A stretch of DNA of 6,888 bases, from NCBI GenBank assembly GCA_034408745.1, contig JAWXCM010000009.1, positions 1 through 6,888 on the forward strand, written 5' to 3'. Below, piece by piece: positions 1 to 6,777 of this stretch; the first letter of the stretch is position 1; each line of letters starts with the position of its first letter. This DNA comes from JAWXCM01 sp034408745 (GTDB taxonomy: Bacteria > Acidobacteriota > Terriglobia > Bryobacterales > Bryobacteraceae). A program made the translations under genes and the position numbers. Under the pieces are notes generated by a model. The model ran no database searches and was not told the origin of the DNA. It saw only the letters and a list, made by a program, of their open reading frames with translations.

Positions 1-1
1 T

Positions 2-2119
2 CTCGGCACCGACTACATATCCGTCCTGCAGGAACTCGTGGGCGGAGCCGGAGCCGATCCAGGGGGGACAACGATCGTCGTAGATGGCGTGGAAATGGAT
101 GCGCGCAGTGTTCCGATCGAAGCCATTCAGCAAGTTCGTATCAATGGCGACCCTTACACAGCCGAGTTCACGCGTCCTGGGCGAGGCCGTATCGAGATCA
201 CGACACGAGATGCCACGTCTGACTTTCACGGATCCGTCAGTGTTGGTCTGCGGAACTCGGTGCTGGATGCGCGTAACGCCTTCGCGCCGGAGCGGCCCGA
301 TGAACAGCGGCAGCTATTCACCGGACACCTGACCGGTCCGCTCGGCCGCTCAGGCCGCACAAGTTTCATGATTGCCGTCGAACGCCAGGATGAGAATCTG
401 CAGTCACTCGTCTACGCGCAAACCCCAAACGGATTATTAAGCCAGCAGGCGCCCACACCACAATCCTCCTCCGACTACATGATTAAGATCCGCCGCCTGG
501 CCGGCAACAAACATGTCTTCACCTTCCGGTTCGACCGGGAACAGGAAGCAGCGGATAACCAGGGGATCGGCGGTTCCAGGTTGCCCGAGGTTGCATTCAT
601 CAAAAAACAAACCGACGATGCCGTTCGCCTGCAGCACACCGCGTTCCTCTCCGCGAAGTTGATCAGCGATCTGTCGCTGGAATTACAATCTTCCCAGGAC
701 CGTAATTCGAGCGTTTTCCCCGGAGTACGAAGGCTGAGTGTCGCGGATGCCTTCGTCGCCGGAGGAGCGCAAGTCGACCAACTCTCATCGGAAAAGGAAG
801 TGAGCCTTAAGTACGTTCTCTCGTACTCCAGGGGCAAACACCTCATCCGTGGCGGCATCAGCGTCCCCGACTGGACGTGGCAGACCTACCAGGATTTCGG
901 CAATCGCCAGGGCACGTATGAATTCGCCAGCCTCGCTGACTACGCATCGGGACGCCCCTTTGCGTTCACACAGCAACTGGGCGACGGCCGCGTGTCATTT
1001 CGGCGGCGGACCTTCGGCCTGTTCCTGCAGGACAACATCAACGTTCGTCCTGGTCTTACCCTCGGACTCGGCCTGCGGTACGACCGCCAGAACGTTCTCG
1101 ACGATACGAACAATCTCGCGCCCCGCGTATCCGTCGCCTGGACACCTGGCAAGCAGCGCAAGGCAGTTGTGCGCGCCGGTTTCGGCATCTTCTATAACGG
1201 CCTGGATTCGGACGTGGTCCGGGATGTGCGTCTTTTCGGATCGGGCGGCTTCCGGCGCCTCATCGTCACCAACCCCACCTGGCCTGAGCCGCTTCTCACC
1301 GATGGCGGACGAACGCTCCCGCCACCGGCTGTCGTCCGAATGGCGGAGGATATTCGCACGGCGTATCTGCTGCACTACACGCTGGCAGTCGAGCACAAGC
1401 TCACCCGGCGTACGACGGCTTCGGCCACCTGGACCAATTTCCGGGGCGTCAGCCTCTACCGGTCGCGCGATGTCAACGCGCCGCCGGGTCCCACCTGGCA
1501 GCGTCCGGATCCAGCATTCGGCATCATTCGTCAGGTGGAAGCCTCGGGTACCCTCGAAAGCCAGAGCCTCGAACTCGGACTCTCGGGGCGCCTGGCGAAA
1601 TTCTTCACCGGTTCGGTTCGCTACGAGCTCGGCCGAGTGATGTCGAACATGGATGACAATTCTTCGCTGCCGGCCAACAGCTACGACATCGGCTCGGAGT
1701 GGTCCCGGTCCAAACGTGACCGCCGTCACTCTGTACGGACGCTGGGCACGATGCGTGTGCGCGATTGGTTCCAGACCGGCTTCGTGTTGTCCGCCGGCAC
1801 GGGAGCGCCATACAATCTCACCACAGGCCGGGACGGGAATCAGGACGGCATCGCGAACGACCGTCCGTCAGGAGTCGGCCGCAACACGCTGCAAGGGCCG
1901 GGCTTCCTGAGCCTCGATCTGCGCGTGGCCAAAGAGATCAGCCTTTCCAGTCGCAATGGCGACGGTCCGCGCGTGGGACTTACCGCCGATGCCTTCAATG
2001 TGCTAAACAGGGTAAACTATGCAGGGTATATTGGTAACCTGAGTTCGCCATTCTTCGGCCTGCCCGTGTCTGCGCGGCCGGCGCGAAGACTGCAACTCGG
2101 AATGCGGTTCACGTTTTAA
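2..2119 (+). CDS. TonB-dependent outer-membrane receptor, Oar-like (5' truncated)
   Basis: The frame is open from the window edge (nt 2), so the gene is cut at its 5' end and 705 residues are visible; the GTG at 38 is inside the gene and is not the real start. The product should be an outer-membrane beta-barrel that imports a large substrate, powered by TonB. The end of the plug is seen at about residues 24-68: VVDGV, then IEAIQQVRING, DPYTAEF and GRIEITTR, where the last replaces the usual GGVINI motif. The barrel follows, with alternating strands such as LTLGLGLRYDRQN and VVRAGFGIFYNGLD, the late motif DAFNVLNRVNY, and a terminal strand LQLGMRFTF ending in Phe, the outer-membrane insertion signal. 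In acidobacterial relatives a carboxypeptidase-regulatory-like domain precedes the plug; here it would be upstream of the window. The stop lies 6 nt before the next gene, so it probably heads the operon. The substrate cannot be told. Confidence 0.9.
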   Translation, partial: LGTDYISVLQELVGGAGADPGGTTIVVDGVEMDARSVPIEAIQQVRINGDPYTAEFTRPGRGRIEITTRDATSDFHGSVSVGLRNSVLDARNAFAPERPDEQRQLFTGHLTGPLGRSGRTSFMIAVERQDENLQSLVYAQTPNGLLSQQAPTPQSSSDYMIKIRRLAGNKHVFTFRFDREQEAADNQGIGGSRLPEVAFIKKQTDDAVRLQHTAFLSAKLISDLSLELQSSQDRNSSVFPGVRRLSVADAFVAGGAQVDQLSSEKEVSLKYVLSYSRGKHLIRGGISVPDWTWQTYQDFGNRQGTYEFASLADYASGRPFAFTQQLGDGRVSFRRRTFGLFLQDNINVRPGLTLGLGLRYDRQNVLDDTNNLAPRVSVAWTPGKQRKAVVRAGFGIFYNGLDSDVVRDVRLFGSGGFRRLIVTNPTWPEPLLTDGGRTLPPPAVVRMAEDIRTAYLLHYTLAVEHKLTRRTTASATWTNFRGVSLYRSRDVNAPPGPTWQRPDPAFGIIRQVEASGTLESQSLELGLSGRLAKFFTGSVRYELGRVMSNMDDNSSLPANSYDIGSEWSRSKRDRRHSVRTLGTMRVRDWFQTGFVLSAGTGAPYNLTTGRDGNQDGIANDRPSGVGRNTLQGPGFLSLDLRVAKEISLSSRNGDGPRVGLTADAFNVLNRVNYAGYIGNLSSPFFGLPVSARPARRLQLGMRFTF

Positions 2120-2125
2120 GGGCCA

Positions 2126-2731
2126 ATGTCTCGCATCGCATACCTGCTGCCAGTGATCACTGCACTAGCCGGCGGTGGTCTCCTCCGCGCCGACGATGAC
2201 GAGAAGAACCGTCATCGCGCAGAGCGCCGCCTGTCCAGTCTTGAGACGCGGGCCAGAAAGATCACGACGGCCCCCGACTCCACCGAGCTGTCCGGATTCC
2301 TTCAGCACGAAACACTCCGTCTGATCGAACGTTGCCGAGCCCTTCTGCCGTCCTCGTCCTACCAATTCGACCGCACTCTGGAAGCTACGGACGATCTGCT
2401 GGATTCGCGTGAAGATCTGCAGGCGGCCGACAGGCACCAGTCTCCATCCGAGAAAGAAGAAAAGGCCCAGCGCGATACCGCCAGGCGCTTAGAGAGAGCC
2501 TACTTCCGCGTGCAGCAAGCGGACTACTTCGCCCGGCTCAGCGGCGACAAACACGCCCCCGAATACATTACTTTCTCCCGTCAGTTGTACCAGCGTGCGC
2601 GAGCGGCGTACGATGAGCGGGAATACCACCGGGCCAACCGCCTAGCCTCAGCCGGCAGCAAACTCGTAAGCGTGTTGGAGAACCTGGCGCAGGCCGCCGT
2701 CCGAAAACCCGTACCTCCGGAACTCAAGTAG
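2126..2731 (+). CDS. Secreted helical protein of unknown function (201 aa)
   Basis: I do not recognise a named family. Residues 1-22 form a signal peptide: Arg3, a hydrophobic core (AYLLPVITALAGGGLL), and a plausible signal peptidase I cut after LRA before DDDEK, so the mature protein is likely periplasmic. The rest is highly charged and predicted helical. Residues 30-100 are rich in Arg, Glu and Leu, 104-122 form a polar linker (SPSEKEEKAQRD), and 123-190 have a TPR-like helical-hairpin look (LYQRARAAYDEREYHRANRLA). Cys70 is the only cysteine. The ATG follows the receptor stop by 6 nt, with a short-spaced AAGGG that overlaps that stop. The TAG stop shares its G with the GTG of the kinase gene, so translation is probably coupled. 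By position it could be an accessory ligand-binding or sensing partner of the kinase or receptor; this is inference only. Confidence 0.85.
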   Translation: MSRIAYLLPVITALAGGGLLRADDDEKNRHRAERRLSSLETRARKITTAPDSTELSGFLQHETLRLIERCRALLPSSSYQFDRTLEATDDLLDSREDLQAADRHQSPSEKEEKAQRDTARRLERAYFRVQQADYFARLSGDKHAPEYITFSRQLYQRARAAYDEREYHRANRLASAGSKLVSVLENLAQAAVRKPVPPELK

Positions 2732-4164
2732 TGCGCCTGCTGAGCGCCAGAACTTTTCGCATCGAAGCGCTCATTATCGCGGTCGCGTCGCTGTCCGTCA
2801 TCGCGCTCGCCTTAATCCTGGTTCAGGACGCGCTTTCCCAGACCGAAGGCACCCTGCGCTCCGCAGCCGAGCAGGAACTCGCGGGTGCGGCGGAAGAACT
2901 AAAAGATCAGTACCAGGACCGAGCCGCATTCAGTGAACGTCCGCTTGAGGCGCTGCCGCTCGAGGCCCAGGACCTTTCCCTGCGCGGCCTGTCCCAAACC
3001 GTACTCCGCTCTTACAAGGACGTCCGCGGCGGATTCTACATACCGCAATCGCAAGCTGTTGTGGGCGCATCCGGAATGCACGATACGTTACCCGCCGATG
3101 AGCTGAACGCGATTCGGGCAACCGTGCAGTCCGGGCAGTCGGTTGGCAGTACCGTCTCCGGTGGCGACTTGCTGATTGCCCGCATCGCTGGCACAGCCGA
3201 TGGACGCTACGCCTGGGCTTTGCGAAGGCTCGCAGGCGTCCGTGATCCGGCGCCAAATCGGCGTCGATGGTTGCTGGCAACGCTCGTCATCGCGGCCGTC
3301 GCCGGAGTTGCCGGAGTCGTGTCCATTTTTATGCGGCTGCGGCGCGGCGTCGATGGCGTTAAGCGGATGCTGCAGCACCTCGAAAGCGATTTCACCTACC
3401 GCGCCGCGCAAGTGTCCGGCGAGTTCGGTGAGATCTTCGCCGCCATCGGCAAGATGGCGGACCGCCGTATTGAGCTTGAGTCAACGCTCCGCCGCCAGGA
3501 CAGACTTGCCGCGCTCGGCAAGGTGGTCGCAGGCGTTGCGCATGAGATTCGCAATCCACTCAACTCCATCCGGCTACAGCTCGAACTGCTCAAGCGCAGA
3601 TCGCAGAGGGGCATAGCATCTGGCGCCGAGGTCGATGCGGCGATGGGTCAGGTGGACAGGCTGAACACCATCCTCGGGCAGTTGCTCGGGTTCGGCAAGC
3701 CCGACGTCGGCAATCGATCCATTCAGGAACTTCTGCCACTCGCGCAGCATTCCATTGCGATGGTGCGCGACCGCGCCGAAGCCAGAAAAGTGGATCTGCA
3801 TCTCACCTCGGACGACAATGCGAACGTGCAGGCAAACGTGGACGCCGTACAACTCGAGCAGGTTTTGACGAACCTCATCCTCAATGCCATTGAAGCCGCG
3901 CCTGAGGGCACGGGAGTGACACTGCGCATCACCGAATCGGGCGATGCCATCGAGTTCTCCGTTATCGACCGTGGACCAGGCATACCCGAACCGGTTCGTG
4001 ACCATGTATTCGACGCCTTCTTCACCACACGCCCGGAAGGAACAGGACTGGGATTATCGGTGTCACGGCAGATCGTTGCTGCCCATGGCGGCTCCCTGTC
4101 GTTCATCACTTCGTCTGACGGGACGACGTTCTCAGTCCGGCTCCCGCACACAGGAGGGCAATGA
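2731..4164 (+). CDS. Membrane sensor histidine kinase (NtrB/AtoS/ZraS type)
   Basis: 477 residues. It autophosphorylates on histidine and passes the phosphate to the regulator encoded directly downstream. Two membrane helices, about 12-33 and 180-201, flank a periplasmic sensor region (about 34-178) in which I recognise no PAS or Cache motif. A HAMP-like stretch (about 202-252) leads to the dimerisation domain with the H-box HEIRNPL, phospho-acceptor His271. The ATPase domain has the N-box (QVLTNLILNAIEAA, Asn381 and Asn385), the G1 box DRGPGIP (413-419), the F-box FDAFFTTR (427-434) and the G2 box EGTGLGLS (436-443). All catalytic motifs are present, so it should be active. The start is GTG at 2731, overlapping the previous stop by 1 nt with only a weak upstream ribosome site, which fits translational coupling. 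The stop overlaps the next ATG by 4 nt. The signal is unknown. Confidence 0.95.
   Translation: MRLLSARTFRIEALIIAVASLSVIALALILVQDALSQTEGTLRSAAEQELAGAAEELKDQYQDRAAFSERPLEALPLEAQDLSLRGLSQTVLRSYKDVRGGFYIPQSQAVVGASGMHDTLPADELNAIRATVQSGQSVGSTVSGGDLLIARIAGTADGRYAWALRRLAGVRDPAPNRRRWLLATLVIAAVAGVAGVVSIFMRLRRGVDGVKRMLQHLESDFTYRAAQVSGEFGEIFAAIGKMADRRIELESTLRRQDRLAALGKVVAGVAHEIRNPLNSIRLQLELLKRRSQRGIASGAEVDAAMGQVDRLNTILGQLLGFGKPDVGNRSIQELLPLAQHSIAMVRDRAEARKVDLHLTSDDNANVQANVDAVQLEQVLTNLILNAIEAAPEGTGVTLRITESGDAIEFSVIDRGPGIPEPVRDHVFDAFFTTRPEGTGLGLSVSRQIVAAHGGSLSFITSSDGTTFSVRLPHTGGQ
4152..4158 (+). promoter_or_regulatory. Strong Shine-Dalgarno site for the response regulator
   Basis: AGGAGGG lies inside the last kinase codons, just before the ATG at 4161. 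It is the only near-perfect ribosome site in the operon and fixes the start of the response regulator. It suggests the regulator is translated efficiently in its own right, in addition to coupling through the ATGA overlap. Confidence 0.75.
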
Positions 4165-5522
4165 AACAGTCCGCTTCCGTTTTGATCGCGGAGGATGAAT
4201 CTACCGCCCGTGAAGCGCTGCGCGAGCTTCTGGAAGACGAGGGCTACCGTGTCATCACCACCTCGCGCGGGGACGAGGCGCTTGAGCTGCTCACCGATAT
4301 GCGCGTCGAGGCGGCCGTCCTGGATGTCCGAATGCCCGGCCTCGACGGTTTGTCCGTTCTTCGCGAACTGCAGCATCACGAGAACGCGCCTGCCGTACTC
4401 ATCATGACCGCGTACGGCACTAGTTCCATCGCCATCGAAGCGATGACACTTGGCGCCGTCGACTACCTCATCAAGCCGATCAACTTCGAGGAATTGCTGA
4501 TTCTCCTCCGGCGCGCGATCGAGAATCGCCGCCGCGGCCACGACCTGGAGACTATGCGCAATGAAGAGGCGCAGTCCTCGGACACGCAGCTCATCGGCAG
4601 CAGTCCTCCGATGCAGGCGATGTACAAGCTGATCGGCCTGGTCGCTCCCACCGACGCCACGGTCCTCATTCGGGGCGAGTCGGGTACGGGGAAGGAACTC
4701 GTCGCGCGCGCTATCCATCGCCACAGTCCGCGCAAGGACCGGAGTATGGTGAAGGTGAACTGCGCGGCAATTCCTGACACCATGCTCGAAGCCGAGCTGT
4801 TCGGTCATGAGAAAGGCGCCTTCACCGGCGCGGCCGCCCGGCGGTTGGGCAAGTTCGAATACGCCAACGGAGGCACCATCTTTCTCGACGAGATCAGCGA
4901 GCTCTCACTGGGAACACAAGCCAAGCTACTGCGCGTCCTGCAGGAGCACACAATCGAGCGGCTCGGCTCCAACGCGACAATCTCGCTCGACATCCGTGTC
5001 CTTGCGGCAACAAATCGCGACCTGGAAGGCGCCGTCAGGTCCGGCATGTTTCGCGAGGATCTGTTCTTCCGCCTGAAGGTAGTCGAGGTGTTGGCGCCGG
5101 CTCTGCGGGACAGGCGCGTTGACATCCCTGAACTGGCCCACCGGTTAGCGCAGCGCTCCGCCAAACGGATGCGCTTACCGGCGCCCACCGTCACAGACGA
5201 GGCTCTTGCATGGCTCGAAAAGCAGGACTGGCCGGGCAATGTCCGCGAGATGGAGCACGCGCTTGAGCGGGCCCTTATCCTCAGCCGTGGAGGATTGGTT
5301 CGCCCCGAGCACTTCACCGTGTCGCCGCCGAGCGCAGGGGCCGAAATGTTTGACAACGTCCCGCTCGAACTCGGATTGCACGACGCCGTGATGCGCCTGG
5401 AAAAGCGCCTGCTTGAGCGAGCCCTGACAGCGTGCGCGGGCAACCGGAGCAAGGCCGCCGACCTGCTGAAGATCAATCGGCGCCTGCTCTACGACAGGCT
5501 GCAGGAGTTTGGCATGGAATAG
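4161..5522 (+). CDS. Sigma-54-dependent response regulator (NtrC family)
   Basis: 453 residues with the full NtrC-type layout. The receiver domain (about 6-120) has the acidic pair Glu11/Asp12, phospho-acceptor Asp55 in VLDVRMPG, Thr83 and Lys105 (IKP). The AAA+ domain (about 142-375) has Walker A GESGTGKE (172-179), the sigma-54 contact loop GAFTGA (219-224), Walker B GTIFLDEI (238-245), sensor I region LAATNRDL (281-288), an arginine-finger region FREDLFFRLKV (297-307) and WPGNVREM (357-364). The Fis-type helix-turn-helix is at about 418-451 (GNRSKAADLLKINRRLLYDRL). Once phosphorylated by its partner kinase it should assemble as an oligomer on an upstream enhancer and use ATP to open promoters bound by RNA polymerase with sigma-54. 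Every key residue is present. It is the last gene of the operon. I found no convincing sigma-54 promoter (TGGCAC-N5-TTGC) in the window, so its target lies elsewhere, perhaps upstream of the receptor gene. Confidence 0.97.
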   Translation: MKQSASVLIAEDESTAREALRELLEDEGYRVITTSRGDEALELLTDMRVEAAVLDVRMPGLDGLSVLRELQHHENAPAVLIMTAYGTSSIAIEAMTLGAVDYLIKPINFEELLILLRRAIENRRRGHDLETMRNEEAQSSDTQLIGSSPPMQAMYKLIGLVAPTDATVLIRGESGTGKELVARAIHRHSPRKDRSMVKVNCAAIPDTMLEAELFGHEKGAFTGAAARRLGKFEYANGGTIFLDEISELSLGTQAKLLRVLQEHTIERLGSNATISLDIRVLAATNRDLEGAVRSGMFREDLFFRLKVVEVLAPALRDRRVDIPELAHRLAQRSAKRMRLPAPTVTDEALAWLEKQDWPGNVREMEHALERALILSRGGLVRPEHFTVSPPSAGAEMFDNVPLELGLHDAVMRLEKRLLERALTACAGNRSKAADLLKINRRLLYDRLQEFGME

Positions 5523-5526
5523 CCAT

Positions 5527-5539
5527 CCGGGCAGCCCGG
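5527..5539 (+). terminator. Short GC hairpin after the operon, possible weak terminator
   Basis: CCGGGC-A-GCCCGG is a perfect inverted repeat 5 nt after the last stop of the operon. In RNA it would fold as a 4-bp stem with a 5-nt loop. No T-run follows, so it is not a standard intrinsic terminator. Its placement is suggestive, but function is uncertain. Confidence 0.25.
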
Positions 5540-5641
5540 CGATCCGCGTCGTGAACAACGAATGCTGACACCATTACCTGCTCCCCAAATCTGTACCAGC
5601 GATAAATGGGAAGCTGCCACTTCAGATGAGAGCCATAAAGG

Positions 5642-6178
5642 TTGCTTGCTGGGCCTGGCAGGCGAAGCATTGTCCAATACCTGGAGCGGGGCGGTCAACA
5701 GGTGGAACTCGTCGACTCGGCCAGGTTCTCGGCCGATGCCTTTGCCGCGCAAAATACGATCTCGCTCGGGATGCCTCGGACCGCGGCGTATCTCGACCGC
5801 TTGCTGGAGCGGACGAACTTTTATCTGGCCCAGGTAGAGCCGGATATTGTGCGAAGTCGAAATCCCCTTCGAGGCGAGCCTGCGGAATTCGCGCAGCAGC
5901 GTTTCTCCGCGGAGCATGCGATTCTTCCCGGGATCCTGATTTGCTTGCCGGCAAGGCCCGAACAGACCCGCTCTCTTCTGCTGATTGGAAAATATCCCAA
6001 CGGCATGACCCCACTGCTGATTTCCGTGGAAGGCCTGAAGCAACTCGAGGAGCAGTGGGTAAAGGGCGGATCGCCGGAAGGTTGGGAGATGGTGGTCAAA
6101 GCCGAGATATTCCGCGACACCGCGCTCAAAGCCTGGCCCGTGGCGTTCCGACCGATTCCACGGGACTTCTGGAAGTAG
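5642..6178 (+). CDS. Orphan acidobacterial domain protein, probably N-terminally truncated
   Basis: 178 residues from a TTG; a stop lies three codons upstream in this frame, so no longer version is possible without a frameshift. No signal peptide or membrane helix is seen. Motifs are NTISLGMPRT (38-47), NPLRGEP (74-80), HAILPG (92-97) and LLLIGKYPNGMTP (112-124), spaced like an alternating beta/alpha fold. From memory, this pattern resembles the C-terminal domain of longer acidobacterial proteins that carry an N-terminal winged-helix region; I cannot confirm this without a search. The start is poor: TTG directly preceded by AAAGG with no proper spacing. Codon use looks native from about 5680 on but is weaker before. 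The plus-strand frame 5562-5670 ends in LAGEALS, which would read plausibly into IVQYLERGG of this frame, so a frameshift near 5670 is possible. It is either a short free-standing gene or a decaying remnant. Its function is unknown. Confidence 0.6.
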   Translation: MLAGPGRRSIVQYLERGGQQVELVDSARFSADAFAAQNTISLGMPRTAAYLDRLLERTNFYLAQVEPDIVRSRNPLRGEPAEFAQQRFSAEHAILPGILICLPARPEQTRSLLLIGKYPNGMTPLLISVEGLKQLEEQWVKGGSPEGWEMVVKAEIFRDTALKAWPVAFRPIPRDFWK

Positions 6179-6266
6179 TCCTGTGGCGAGCTTCAGGGCG
6201 ACCCACTCGTTGCATCGTACGCGGCCAGAACCAGGCCACTAATGGCGTAGAGCCCAAACAGTGGAA

Positions 6267-6316
6267 TGGTGGGCGCGCAGGGACTCGAACCCCGGACCTC
6301 CTGCGTGTGAAGCAAG
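6267..6316 (-). pseudogene. tRNA-Val(CAC) 3' half, probable integration (att) site
   Basis: Read on the minus strand, this is the 3' half of a tRNA. It has an anticodon stem CTTGC/GCAGG (one G-T pair), the loop TTCACAC with anticodon CAC (6309-6307), variable loop AGGTC, T-stem CGGGG/CCCTG with loop TTCGAGT, acceptor 3' strand CGCGCCC, discriminator A and an encoded CCA (6269-6267). The expected 5' acceptor strand GGGCGCG and D-arm are absent from the adjoining DNA up to the right edge, so it cannot make a tRNA. Tyrosine integrases of phages and islands often recombine in the anticodon region and leave exactly such a 3' fragment, while the intact tRNA is rebuilt at the far end of the element. 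The gene reads leftward, so the element should lie to the right, starting at about 6315. Confidence 0.8.
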
Positions 6317-6395
6317 TTCGGCTGTATGAGGCCGCTGATAACAAGCCACTTAGCAGACAGAAGAACCTCAATAACTGCCCATTGCGGACAGTTTT

Positions 6396-6415
6396 GACAC
6401 TAAACGACACTAACC
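6396..6415 (+). repeat. Tandem 10-bp direct repeat GACACTAA
   Basis: GACACTAAAC is followed at once by GACACTAACC, so GACACTAA recurs with a 10-bp period, one helical turn. It sits about 80 nt from the tRNA breakpoint. Integrase arm-type sites are often short direct repeats near att cores, so this is a candidate, by inference only. Confidence 0.5.
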
Positions 6416-6506
6416 GGCTGGCGGGGTGGCACTCGCAGACATGGCAGACCAAAAGACCAAACCATAACCATGAGTTCTCAGGAAACGATTTCAACTCTGC
6501 CACGGG

Positions 6507-6560
6507 CGGCACCGTTCATGTCACAACTCGTCAGGGAGCCTCCCGGAGGGAGTGGTGCCG
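6507..6560. repeat. Nested hairpin with 7-bp outer stem
   Basis: CGGCACC (6507-6513) pairs with GGTGCCG (6554-6560). Inside it, CCTCC (6539-6543) faces GGAGG (6545-6549), and GGGAG (6534-6538) could instead pair with CTCCC (6540-6544), giving mutually exclusive folds. It could be a structured RNA or a chance arrangement. Confidence 0.35.
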
Positions 6561-6699
6561 GTGTTTCGAATGACGGTTGATCACCAGCGTTCTCACAAGT
6601 AGGTAGGTGACCACGCAAGTACGATCTGATTGCTGACAAAGGTCCGCTGACACGCGGCTTAAGGCAGGGCAAGAGATCAGAACCGCGCGGCTCCCTGAC
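6530..6699. repeat. 11-bp inverted repeat GTCAGGGAGCC / GGCTCCCTGAC
   Basis: GTCAGGGAGCC (6530-6540) has a perfect reverse complement at 6689-6699, spanning 170 nt and nested within the longer pair at 6326/6730. The left arm overlaps the hairpin at 6507-6560. No target duplication flanks it. A small non-autonomous element or a long-range RNA stem are both possible. Confidence 0.4.
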
Positions 6700-6777
6700 C
6701 AGCTGTGGTGGCTTCTGGTGGCGGCCTCATTCTTCGTGAGGATAATCGCGAATGCTCAAACTAACCCACCAACCTTC

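Larger units (their letters stand above)
6326..6730. repeat. Inverted repeat pair ATGAGGCCGC / GCGGCCTCAT
   Basis: ATGAGGCCGC at 6326-6335 has its perfect reverse complement at 6721-6730. The left arm begins about 10 nt from the tRNA breakpoint. No flanking target duplication is seen, so a 405-bp transposon-like unit is possible but unproven. Confidence 0.4.

Noticed and set aside
995..1729. Minus-strand frame of 244 codons
   Set aside because: It is antisense to the receptor barrel, with no recognisable motif and the codon pattern of a shadow frame.
3723..4808. Minus-strand frame of 361 codons
   Set aside because: It lies antisense to the kinase and regulator genes, whose catalytic motifs are complete. 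Long shadow frames are expected in GC-rich DNA, and its translation resembles no family I know.
6394..6422. Sigma-70 promoter with a perfect TTGACA at 6394
   Set aside because: No acceptable -10 hexamer is found 16-18 nt downstream.
6425..6445. Sigma-54 promoter starting at TGGCAC
   Set aside because: TGGCAC is present, but the required TTGC/GC element at the proper spacing is missing.
5626..6573. Plus-strand frame of 315 codons spanning the tRNA fragment
   Set aside because: It overlaps the better-supported protein at 5642-6178 in another frame. It also reads through the tRNA remnant, giving GRAGTRTPDLLRVKQ, a well-known artefact of translating tRNA DNA.
6530..6699. Group II intron or retroelement RNA
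   Set aside because: The hairpins and repeats raised this idea, but no domain V-like hairpin and no reverse transcriptase reading frame is present.
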